A DNA stretch of 64,000 bases from Quadrisphaera sp. DSM 44207 (GTDB lineage: Bacteria; Actinomycetota; Actinomycetes; Actinomycetales; Quadrisphaeraceae). The position numbers and the translations under genes were made by a program. The stretch is from contig NZ_FNKA01000002.1 in assembly GCF_900101335.1 (NCBI RefSeq), positions 186,001 to 250,000 of the forward strand. The letters are read 5' to 3'. Under the pieces are notes generated by a model, which was not told the origin of the DNA, did not search any database, and saw only the letters and a list, made by a program, of their open reading frames with translations. Shown piece by piece: positions 1 through 7,102 of this stretch. The first letter of the stretch is position 1; each line of letters starts with the position of its first letter.

Positions 1-824
1 GCGTCGTCCGAGCGCAGGTGCGGCAGGAGGTTGTCCACGCTCAGGCGCAGGCTGGCGAGGGGGTTGCGCAGCTGGTGCGAGGCGTCCGCGACGAACGCGC
101 GCTGGTGGCGCAGGGTGGTCTCGACCACGGCGACCATGCGGTTGAACGACTCCGCCAGGCGCCGCACCTCCGGCGGCCCGCGGCGGGCGTCGACGCGCAC
201 CCGCGCGTCCCCGGCGGCGACCTGCGCGGCGGCGGCGTCCAGCTCGCGCAGCGGGCGCGCCTGCCAGCGCGTCAGCGGCGGGACGGCGAGCGCGGCGGCG
301 CCCGCGACGACCAGGCCGAGCGCGCCCCACGCCGCCCAGGTGCGGCGCAGGTCGGCCACGAGCGCCGGCGTGGGGGAGACGAGCACGACGGCGGCCTGCT
401 GGCCCTCGCCGGTCACGGGCTCGACGACGACGAGGGGCTCCTCGCTCCAGGGCCACACGGTCGGCGGCGCGCCGGGGCGGCTGCCGCCCAGCGCCGTGGC
501 GAGGTCGAGGTCGAGGCGGCCCTGCGGCTCCGGACCCAGGGCGGGCGGCGGGGAGCCGGCGAGCACGGCGCCGCCGGGCCCGAGGGCCGTCGCGGTGATG
601 CCGTAGACCTGCTCGTAGCGCTGCAGCTCAGAGGCCAGGGGCTCGCGCTGGCCGGTCTGCAGCACCTCCCCGGTGAGGGCGGCGAAGCGGCTGCCGTCGG
701 CGAGGCGGTCGAGGTAGACCTCCTGCGTCTGCCGGGTGGCGGTGGTGACCGCCAGCGGCACGCCGAGCGCCGCGAGCAGGAGGAGCAGGAGCGGGACGAG
801 GACGACGGCGGAGCGGCGCGCCAC
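1..824 (-). CDS. Sensor histidine kinase, N-terminal part (cut by window edge)
   Basis: The visible 274 codons begin at a GTG 7 bases after the response regulator stop. They show an N-terminal membrane segment (about residues 8-24, Leu/Val rich), an extracytoplasmic stretch of about 120 residues, a second membrane segment (Trp-Gly-Ala-Leu-Gly-Leu-Val-Val region), a HAMP linker (PLRELDAAAAQVAAGD) and a HisKA H-box, ASHQLRNPLASL, whose His is the expected autophosphorylation site. The catalytic ATPase domain lies outside the window. This is the standard layout of an OmpR-partner membrane sensor kinase. It is co-directional with the regulator at 831-1577, so the two form a pair. The ligand cannot be read from sequence; the nearby DctA gene makes organic acids a guess. 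Confidence 0.9.
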   Translation of the reverse strand, partial: MARRSAVVLVPLLLLLLAALGVPLAVTTATRQTQEVYLDRLADGSRFAALTGEVLQTGQREPLASELQRYEQVYGITATALGPGGAVLAGSPPPALGPEPQGRLDLDLATALGGSRPGAPPTVWPWSEEPLVVVEPVTGEGQQAAVVLVSPTPALVADLRRTWAAWGALGLVVAGAAALAVPPLTRWQARPLRELDAAAAQVAAGDARVRVDARRGPPEVRRLAESFNRMVAVVETTLRHQRAFVADASHQLRNPLASLRLSVDNLLPHLRSDD

Positions 825-830
825 GGCGGC

Positions 831-1577
831 TCAGGGCTCGTCGGGGAGCACGAGCGCGTACCCGGTGCCGCGCTCGGTGCGGATCGTCGGCACGCCCTCG
901 CCGGGCGCGGCCCGCCCCGCCAGCGCCGCCAGCTTCGCGCGCAGCGACGCCACGTGGGTGTCGACGGTGCGGAACGCGCCGGGCGGTCGGACGCCGCCCG
1001 CCAGCGGCGTCTGCCACACCTGCTCGGCGATCACGTCGCGGCGCACCACGGCGCCCGCGTGGCGGGAGAGCAGCGCCAGCAGGTCGAACTCCTTCGGCGT
1101 CAGGGGCAGCGGGTGCCCGCCGAGCTCGGCGCGCCGCTCGGCGCCGCGCACGCGCAGCGCGCCGAGGCGCAGCACCTGCCCGGTCGACCGCGCAAGGCCG
1201 CGCTCGGTGCGGGTGCGGCGCAGCACGGCCTCCACGCGGGCCAGCAGCTCGGCGACGCCGAACGGCTTGACGACGTAGTCGTCGGCGCCGCCGCGCAGCA
1301 GCCGCACGCGGGAGGCCTCCTCGCTGCGGGCCGTGACGGCGATGACCGCGGGGCCGCCGGGGCGGCCGTCGCCGGAGGAGCGGCGCCGCAGCGCGCGCAG
1401 GACGTCGGTGCCCTCGGCGTCCGGCAGGCCGAGGTCGAGCAGGACGAGGTCGGCCGGCGGTGCGGCCACCGCCTCCGCGGCCGTGGGCACGCGCACGACC
1501 TCGTAGCCGGCGTGGCGCAGGGCCGTGCTCAGGGCGCGCGCGACGCGGTCGTCGTCCTCGACCACCAGGATGCGCAC
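831..1577 (-). CDS. OmpR-family response regulator
   Basis: The protein has 248 residues. An N-terminal receiver domain carries the acidic pocket EDDD (residues 7-10), phosphoacceptor Asp48 in LLDLGLPD, and a conserved Lys in VVKPF. The C-terminal winged-helix domain (about residues 140-245) has the PLTPKEFDLLALL and GTGYAL signatures typical of OmpR/PhoB proteins. The DNA-binding domain contains a small extra loop rich in Gly and Pro around residue 190. It is transcribed leftward just before its kinase and just after dctA, with a hairpin between dctA and this gene. Control of dctA is an inference from position; actinobacterial regulators of this class act on many unrelated targets. Confidence 0.93.
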   Translation of the reverse strand: MRILVVEDDDRVARALSTALRHAGYEVVRVPTAAEAVAAPPADLVLLDLGLPDAEGTDVLRALRRRSSGDGRPGGPAVIAVTARSEEASRVRLLRGGADDYVVKPFGVAELLARVEAVLRRTRTERGLARSTGQVLRLGALRVRGAERRAELGGHPLPLTPKEFDLLALLSRHAGAVVRRDVIAEQVWQTPLAGGVRPPGAFRTVDTHVASLRAKLAALAGRAAPGEGVPTIRTERGTGYALVLPDEP

Positions 1578-1607
1578 GCGGCCAGGGTAGGAGCCGCACG
1601 GCGCCGG

Positions 1608-1636
1608 GGCCGAGAGCGCGCGGTGCGCTCCCGGCC
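1608..1636 (-). terminator. Hairpin after dctA
   Basis: Arms 1608-1619 and 1625-1636 pair over 12 bases with one mismatch around a 5-base loop (GCGGT). The hairpin lies 75 bases past the dctA stop and before the response regulator start, so it may stop or attenuate dctA transcription. There is no U-tract, which is usual in high-GC actinobacteria. Confidence 0.5.
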
Positions 1637-1710
1637 CCGGCCCCGGCGCCGAGCTCGAGCGGTGCCCGGGTGCGCCCGGAGCGCTCAGGGAGGGGGTGCT
1701 CAGCGGGTGC

Positions 1711-3156
1711 TCAGGGGGTGCGGGCCGGCTCCGCGGTCGCGGGGCGGGCGCCGTCCACCGCGGCGCCGTGGACCTCGCGCTGGCCCTCGTGGGCGCCGTG
1801 CCCGCCGTCCACGAGGGTCGACTCGTCGAAGGGAGCGCGGCCGGAGAGGACCTGGTCGACGCGGGCGCGGTCGATCTCCTTGACCCACGTGCCGATGAGC
1901 ACGGTGGCCACGGCGTTGCCGGTGAAGTTCGTGAGCGCCCGCGCCTCGGACATGAACCGGTCGATGCCGACGATGAACCCGACGCCGTCGAGCAGCTCGG
2001 GGCGGTGGCTCTGCAGGCCGCCGGCGAGGGTCGCGAGGCCGGCGCCGGTGACGCCGGCGGCGCCCTTCGAGGCGACGATCATGAAGACGAGCAGACCGAT
2101 CTGCTCGGGGACGGCCAGCGGCTGCCCGAGCGCCTGCGCGATGAACAGCGAGGCCATCGTCAGGTAGATGGCCGTGCCGTCGAGGTTGAAGGAGTAGCCG
2201 GTGGGGACGGTGATGCCGACCACCGGGCGGCTGACCCCCAGGTGCTCCATCTTCGCGATCAGGCGGGGCAGGGCGGTCTCGGAGGAGGACGTGGAGACGA
2301 TGAGCAGCAGCTCGCGGCCGAGGTAGCGCAGCAGCGAGAGCAGGTTCACGCCCGTGACGACGCGCAGCAGCAGGCCGAGGACGAGGAAGATGAAGATCGC
2401 GCAGGTGGCGTAGAAGCCGGCCATGAGGGTGACCAGGGCGCCGATGGCCGACCAGCCGGTCGCGCCGACGACCGAGGCGATGGCGCCGAAGGCGCCGAGC
2501 GGGGCCAGCCACATGATCATGGCGAGGACCTTGAAGACGACCTTCTGGAAGACGGCGACCGCGCGCAGCGCCGGCTCGCCCGCGGTGCCCAGGGCCTGGA
2601 TGGCGAAGCCGATGAGCAGCGCCACGAACAGGGTGGACAGCACGCTCTCGCCGACCAGGGGCGAGACCAGGGTGGTCGGGATGATGCTGAGGAGGAACCC
2701 GGCCAGGCCCTCGTTGGCCTCGTCCTCGGGGTCGGGCAGCGTCACCCCGGACAGCGGGTCCTCGGGCAGCACGAGGCTGTCGCCGGGGGAGACGAGGTTG
2801 CCGACCACGAGGCCGATCGCCAGCGCGAAGGTCGACATCGCGAGGAAGTAGCCGAGCGCCAGGGCGCCGACGCGGCCGACCGTGGCGGCGTGCCGGATCG
2901 AGCCGATGCCGAGCACGATGGTGCAGAAGATCACCGGCGAGATCATCATGCGGATGAGGTCGACGAAGCCGGTGCCGAGCGGGCGCAGGGCGATGCCGGT
3001 CTCGGAGAAGAAACCGCCGACGAGGGCGCCGGCCACGACGGCGACGACGACGGCGATGTAGAGCCAGTGGGAGCGGTCGCGCCCGCGGGGCACCGCGGGC
3101 GCTCCCCGCTCGGTCGATCCGCTGGGGCTGCTGGCGGAGTCCGCGGGTGTGCTCAT
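1711..3156 (-). CDS. dctA: DctA-type dicarboxylate/cation symporter
   Basis: The 481-residue membrane protein belongs to the dicarboxylate/amino acid:cation symporter (DAACS) family. Visible hallmarks are LIRMMISPVIFCTIVLGI in the first half, the serine-rich reentrant-loop motif STSSSETALPRLI, the transport-domain segment GYSFNLDGTAIYL and the final FTGNAVATVLIGTW. The order and spacing fit DctA/GltP proteins of usual length, with an extra 35-residue hydrophilic N-terminus. The start ATG has a strong AGGAGGG site upstream. The family imports succinate, fumarate, malate or aspartate/glutamate with protons or sodium; the DGTAIY and final helix look most like DctA. The adjacent two-component genes may sense its substrate, as in known Dct systems, although those usually use NtrC- or CitB-type regulators. 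Confidence 0.9.
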   Translation of the reverse strand: MSTPADSASSPSGSTERGAPAVPRGRDRSHWLYIAVVVAVVAGALVGGFFSETGIALRPLGTGFVDLIRMMISPVIFCTIVLGIGSIRHAATVGRVGALALGYFLAMSTFALAIGLVVGNLVSPGDSLVLPEDPLSGVTLPDPEDEANEGLAGFLLSIIPTTLVSPLVGESVLSTLFVALLIGFAIQALGTAGEPALRAVAVFQKVVFKVLAMIMWLAPLGAFGAIASVVGATGWSAIGALVTLMAGFYATCAIFIFLVLGLLLRVVTGVNLLSLLRYLGRELLLIVSTSSSETALPRLIAKMEHLGVSRPVVGITVPTGYSFNLDGTAIYLTMASLFIAQALGQPLAVPEQIGLLVFMIVASKGAAGVTGAGLATLAGGLQSHRPELLDGVGFIVGIDRFMSEARALTNFTGNAVATVLIGTWVKEIDRARVDQVLSGRAPFDESTLVDGGHGAHEGQREVHGAAVDGARPATAEPARTP

Positions 3157-3264
3157 CGGGGTCCCTCCTGCCGGTCCTCCGTCGGGCCGGCTCCGCCGGG
3201 ACGCTAGGAGCGGCGGGCGCGGCGGCGGCCGGCAGGGCGCGATCCCTGACGTTCCCCTGACGTT

Positions 3265-3304
3265 CGGGGCCGGTCGCCGGCGGCGGGCGCGGCGACCGGC
3301 CCCG
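3265..3304 (-). terminator. Strong hairpin after the peroxiredoxin-like gene
   Basis: A perfect 14-base inverted repeat (3265-3278 and 3291-3304) encloses a 12-base loop. It starts 12 bases past the stop of the gene at 3317-3973. It is the likely end of the leftward Nudix/cyclase/ThDP/peroxiredoxin operon. Confidence 0.75.
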
Positions 3305-3316
3305 GGGGAGCGGACC

Positions 3317-3973
3317 TCAGAGGGCGTCGACGGCGGCGAGGACCGCCGGGACCTCCGTGCGGCTGGTGTAGTCGACGTGGACGTCGGCGAAGCGGACGAC
3401 GCGGTCGGCGTCGACGACCAGCACGGTGGGGAAGGGGATGCCGGCGGTGCCGTCGGCGTTGCTGTCCGCGACGTCGAAGCCGAGCTCGGTGTGCGCCGCG
3501 CGCGCCTGCGCGCTGGGCTCCGTCAGCAGCCCCAGGCGCCTGATCAGGGCCGCCGAGGAGTCGGAGAGGACCGGGAAGCCGAGCTCGCCGCCGGTGGCCG
3601 CGGCCCTGGAGCCGTCGGGGGTCTGCGGGCTGATCGCCACCAGGGAGGCGCCGCGCCCGGCCAGCGCCGGCACGAGGTTCGCCTGGTACTCGCGCAGGGT
3701 GAGGTTGCAGTACGGGCACCAGGCGCCGCGGTAGAAGACGAGGACGGCGGGCCCGTCGCCGAGCGCCGCGTGCAGCCCGGTCGGGGTGCCCTCGGCGGTC
3801 AGCAGGTCGGCGTCCGGCAGGGGGTCGCCGGCGCGGACGGCGCCTGCCGGGACGCCGGCGGCGAGCAGGTCGGCCTGCTCTCGGGCGAAGACGTCGGCCA
3901 GGCGGGGCCCGACCTGGGCGGTGAAGCCCTCGTTGAAGGTCACGACCTGCTCGGCGATGGTCGGGTTGCTCAC
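3317..3973 (-). CDS. Peroxiredoxin-like (AhpC/TSA) protein
   Basis: The 218-residue thioredoxin-fold protein has the redox motif WCPYC at residues 85-89, preceded by VLVFYRGA, as in the peroxiredoxin-like branch of AhpC/TSA proteins. A conserved GIPFPTVLVVD strand supplies the cis-Pro. These proteins reduce peroxides or act as thiol oxidoreductases in the cytosol. The N-terminal 45 residues are helical, as usual for this subfamily. It is the last gene of the leftward group that starts with the Nudix gene and is 90 bases from the ThDP enzyme gene. Whether it protects an oxygen-sensitive step of that pathway is unknown. The terminator follows directly. Confidence 0.85.
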   Translation of the reverse strand: MSNPTIAEQVVTFNEGFTAQVGPRLADVFAREQADLLAAGVPAGAVRAGDPLPDADLLTAEGTPTGLHAALGDGPAVLVFYRGAWCPYCNLTLREYQANLVPALAGRGASLVAISPQTPDGSRAAATGGELGFPVLSDSSAALIRRLGLLTEPSAQARAAHTELGFDVADSNADGTAGIPFPTVLVVDADRVVRFADVHVDYTSRTEVPAVLAAVDAL

Positions 3974-4063
3974 GTGCTGCTCCTTGACGGGCTCGTCCGC
4001 TGCGGGTGCGCGCCGTCCCGGGGAGGGCGGGCGCCGCGGCTGGATCCTAGGTCGGGGGCGGGA

Positions 4064-5719
4064 TCAGTGGCCGCGGAAGGCCTCCGCGAGCCACCACGCG
4101 CCCCCGTCGCTGCTGATCTTGCAGTCCAGGACGATCGGCCCCTCGCGGGGCCCGGCCAGCCACGCGTCGAGGGCTCCCAGGTCGGCCGTGCTGCGCACGG
4201 TGGCCGCGGCGGCGCCGGCGCCGCGCGCCCACGCGGCGATGTCGGTGTCGGGGAAGACCACGGCGCCGTGGTCGGCGTCCGGGCCGAAGTGGTGCACCTC
4301 CGCGCCGTACGCGGCGTCGTCGTAGACGACCACCACCGCGCCCAGGCGCAGGCGCACGAGCGTCTCCAGCTCCGCGGCGGCCATGAGCAGGCCGCCGTCG
4401 CCCGTGCCGAGCACGGGCAGCCGGTCGGGGGCCGCCAGGGCGGCGCCGACGAGCGTCGCCAGGCCGAGGCCGACGGACTGGAAGGCCTGTGTGAAGCAGA
4501 AGCCGCGCTCATCCGGCACGGACCAGTAGGCGCTGGGGTAGCCCATGAAGTTGCCGGAGTCCACGGCCACGACCCGCTCGCGGGGCAGGCGCGCGTCGAC
4601 CTCGCGGCTGAGGCCGCGCGGGTCGATCGTCGTCGGGGTGGAGGAGTCCTCCGTCGGCACGCGCGTCCAGCGGCCCTCGGCGGCGATGCGCGCGGCCAGC
4701 TCGGGCGAGCGGTAGCCGGTGCTGCCGCCCCGTGGCGGTGCGCCCTGCGGCAGGCCGGCGAGCAGGGCGCGGGCGGTCGCCGCGACGTCCCCCAGCACGC
4801 CGAGGTCGACGGGCCGGTTGGCGCCGAGCGCGTCGACGTCGGCGTCGACCTGCACCACGACGGCGTCCTCGCCGAGCAGGCGGCCGTGGCGCGTCGTCCA
4901 CGCGGTCAGGCTCGCGCCCCAGGCCACGACGAGGTCCGCGCCGGTGATGAGCTCGGCCGCCAGCGGGGAGGCGAAGCCGCCGGAGATGCCGAGGTCGAAC
5001 GGGTCGCCCTCGAACAGGCCCTTGGCCACGGCGGTCGTCGCCAGCAGCGCCCCGGTGCGCTCGGCGAGCTCGCGCAGCAGCGGGCCGGCCCCGCGCGCTC
5101 CGCGGCCGGCGAGGAGCAGCGGACGCCGCGCGGCGGCGACGCGCGCGGCGAGGGCCTCGACGGCGGCCTCGCCGGGACGCGCGGGCACGGGCGGCCCGGG
5201 GTCGCGCAGCTGCGCCAGGGCGTCCTCGGGCGCGGGCGCGGCCTGCACGTCGAGGGGCAGGTTCAGCACCACGGTGCGCCGGGTGTCGCGGGCGGTGCGC
5301 CACGCTCGCAGCACGTCGGGGACCGCGCTGGCGGGGGAGTGGACCCGCTCGGGCACCGCGCCGACGCTGCGCACGAGCGCGTCCTGGTCGATCCGGAAGT
5401 TCGAGCGCACCGCGGAGCCGGCCGTGTCCGCGGCGAGGACGAGCAGGGGCGTGCGGCTCTTCGCCGCCTCCGCGACGCCCGTGACGGCGTTCGTCAGCCC
5501 GCAGCCCTGGTGCAGCGTGAGCACGCCGACGCGCCCGCTCGTGCGCGCCCAGGCGTCGGCCATCGTCGCCGCGCCGCCCTCGTGCCGTGCGGCGGTGAAG
5601 GGGACGCCGGCCGCGCGCAGCGCATTGGTGACCGCGAAGTTGCCGCTGCCGACCACCCCGAAGGCGCGCCCGGCCCCGAGGGCGGCGACCGCGCGCCCGA
5701 CGAGCTCGGCGACCTGCAC
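4064..5719 (-). CDS. Thiamine-diphosphate-dependent enzyme (acetolactate synthase-like)
   Basis: The 551-residue protein has the three-domain ThDP decarboxylase layout. The N-terminal PYR domain carries the catalytic Glu47 in ARHEGGAATMADAWAR, the central domain is Rossmann-like, and the C-terminal PP domain has GDGG (from residue 440). The GTG start lies 2 bases after the cyclase stop, with GAGGAG upstream. The second metal-binding position reads YDDAAYG (Asp467), where most relatives have Asn. The family includes acetolactate synthase, benzoylformate decarboxylase and sulfoacetaldehyde acetyltransferase, and the substrate cannot be assigned here. Pairing with a cyclase/formamidase-type hydrolase suggests catabolism of an amide, lactone or ring-derived 2-keto acid. 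That role is inference only. Confidence 0.85.
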   Translation of the reverse strand: MQVAELVGRAVAALGAGRAFGVVGSGNFAVTNALRAAGVPFTAARHEGGAATMADAWARTSGRVGVLTLHQGCGLTNAVTGVAEAAKSRTPLLVLAADTAGSAVRSNFRIDQDALVRSVGAVPERVHSPASAVPDVLRAWRTARDTRRTVVLNLPLDVQAAPAPEDALAQLRDPGPPVPARPGEAAVEALAARVAAARRPLLLAGRGARGAGPLLRELAERTGALLATTAVAKGLFEGDPFDLGISGGFASPLAAELITGADLVVAWGASLTAWTTRHGRLLGEDAVVVQVDADVDALGANRPVDLGVLGDVAATARALLAGLPQGAPPRGGSTGYRSPELAARIAAEGRWTRVPTEDSSTPTTIDPRGLSREVDARLPRERVVAVDSGNFMGYPSAYWSVPDERGFCFTQAFQSVGLGLATLVGAALAAPDRLPVLGTGDGGLLMAAAELETLVRLRLGAVVVVYDDAAYGAEVHHFGPDADHGAVVFPDTDIAAWARGAGAAAATVRSTADLGALDAWLAGPREGPIVLDCKISSDGGAWWLAEAFRGH

Positions 5720-5721
5720 CC

Positions 5722-6498
5722 TCAGCTCCTCTCGACCAGGGCGTACACGCGGGCCGGGCTGCCCGTGCCGCCGACGATCGGCAGCGGCGCGACCACGAGG
5801 ACGGCGCCGCGCGCGGGCAGCTGGTCCAGGTGCCGCAGCTGGGTCAGGCCGTACCGGTCGGCCCCGAGCAGGAAGTGGTGGGCGGGGAAGGGCGGCTCGA
5901 AGCCGCCGGCGGCGCCCGCGTCGATGCCCACGGTCTCCACCCCCAGCCCGGCGACCGCGCGCTCCTGCGCCAGCCAGCGGGCGGCGGCGGCCGACGGCCC
6001 CGGCGTGTGCGGCCCCTGCTCGTCGGCGTTGAGGAAGGGGGCGGCGTCGTGCGCGCGGGCGCTCCAGCCGGTGCGCAGCAGCACCCAGCCGCCGTCGGGC
6101 AGCGGCCCGTGCTCGTCCTCCCAGGCGAGCAGGTGCTCCGGCTCGAGGAGGAAGTCGGGGTCGGCCTGCGCCTGCGCGGTGACGTCGACGACCACCGCCG
6201 GGCCGACGAGGCGCCGCGGTGGCACGCGGTCGACGCTGTCGCCGTCCCGGCCGGTGACCCAGTGCGAGGGTGCGTCGAGGTGGGTGCCGGTGTGCTCGCC
6301 GGTGCGGATGTCGTTCCACGCCCACAGCGGGCCCGCCTCGTCGAACGCGCTGACCGGCTCCAGGCTCAGCGGGCGGGTGTTCGCGAACGGCTCGGGCAGC
6401 TGCAGCACCGGGGTGCTCGGGCTGAGCGGGGCGGTGAGGTCGACGATCGCGACCTCCCCGGAGGCCAGGGCCTCCAGCAGCGGGGAGAGGACGGGCAC
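5722..6498 (-). CDS. Cyclase-family (kynurenine formamidase-like) metal hydrolase
   Basis: The 258-residue protein has the family signature HTGTHLDAPSH: His69, His73, Asp75 and His79 are the expected metal ligands and general base. It also has the C-terminal GIDAGAAGG and HHFLLGAD blocks typical of the cyclase superfamily. The family hydrolyses N-formylkynurenine, isatin and cyclic amides in the cytosol. The GTG start at 6498 was chosen because GGAG lies 6 bases upstream and the conserved fold begins right after it; longer upstream reading frames show no homology. It is transcribed with, and nearly touches, the ThDP enzyme gene, so the two probably act in one pathway. No tryptophan pathway genes are visible, so kynurenine is only one option. 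Confidence 0.87.
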   Translation of the reverse strand: MPVLSPLLEALASGEVAIVDLTAPLSPSTPVLQLPEPFANTRPLSLEPVSAFDEAGPLWAWNDIRTGEHTGTHLDAPSHWVTGRDGDSVDRVPPRRLVGPAVVVDVTAQAQADPDFLLEPEHLLAWEDEHGPLPDGGWVLLRTGWSARAHDAAPFLNADEQGPHTPGPSAAAARWLAQERAVAGLGVETVGIDAGAAGGFEPPFPAHHFLLGADRYGLTQLRHLDQLPARGAVLVVAPLPIVGGTGSPARVYALVERS

Positions 6499-6545
6499 GG
6501 TGCTCCGATCGGGCGCAGGGGGTGGGTCGGGCCGGGCGGCCCCGG

Positions 6546-7013
6546 TCAGGTCGCGAACCACGCGGGGGCGTGCGGGTCGGCGGCGCGGCGGACGACGTCC
6601 GTCTGCCACCCCAGGTCCGGCAGGTCCGCCTCGGCGCACCAGACGACCTCGGTGGACTCGTCGTCCGCGACGTGCGCCCGCCCGGCCACCGCCCGGCAGG
6701 CGAAGGAGTGGTCGACGAACTGGCACCGGTCGCCGTCGGGGTAGGCCGTCGGCGGCAGCGTCTGCACGCCGACGAGGCGCTCGACCACCACGCCCACGCC
6801 CGTCTCCTCCAGCACCTCGCGGGCGCACGCGCGCGCCATCTGCTCGCCGGGCTCGGGGATGCCGCTGGGCAGCGCCCACGCCCCGGTGTCGCTGCGCCGG
6901 GTCAGCAGCACGCGGCCCGCGGCGTCGCGCACGACGGCGGTCACGCCGGGCAGCCACAGCAGGTCGTGCCCGATCCGGGCGCGCAGGGACGCGATGAACT
7001 CCGGGACCGGCAC
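6546..7013 (-). CDS. Nudix hydrolase
   Basis: The 155-residue protein has a full Nudix box, G51 through REVLEETG (65-72), with Glu57 in place; it binds Mg2+ and cleaves nucleoside-diphosphate-X substrates. The N-terminal LPGVTAVVRDAAGRVLL and the C-terminal WCAEADLP motif resemble the Nudix proteins of actinobacteria that are often annotated as NUDIX domain proteins without a defined substrate. The start is GTG with only a weak ribosome site. It is the first gene of the leftward run 7013-3317, with 47 bases to the cyclase gene, and may be only loosely related in function. Confidence 0.88.
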   Translation of the reverse strand: MPVPEFIASLRARIGHDLLWLPGVTAVVRDAAGRVLLTRRSDTGAWALPSGIPEPGEQMARACAREVLEETGVGVVVERLVGVQTLPPTAYPDGDRCQFVDHSFACRAVAGRAHVADDESTEVVWCAEADLPDLGWQTDVVRRAADPHAPAWFAT

Positions 7014-7102
7014 CCGCCCAGGCTACGGACCCCGACCCCGGGCCGGGCGCCGGTGCGGTCGCCCGGCGCGACGGCGCGGCGCCGGAGGGCCACGATGCGC
7101 CT

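Noticed and set aside
1693-1720. Tandem repeat at the dctA stop as an independent element
   Set aside because: Two to three copies of a 10-base GGGTGCTCAG unit are too short to separate from chance in GC-rich DNA; mentioned only as support for the stop-codon repeat theme.
4064-6325. Fusion of the cyclase and ThDP enzyme into one long protein
   Set aside because: The longer frame upstream of GTG 5719 is the out-of-frame shadow of the cyclase gene, which has its own start, stop and motifs.
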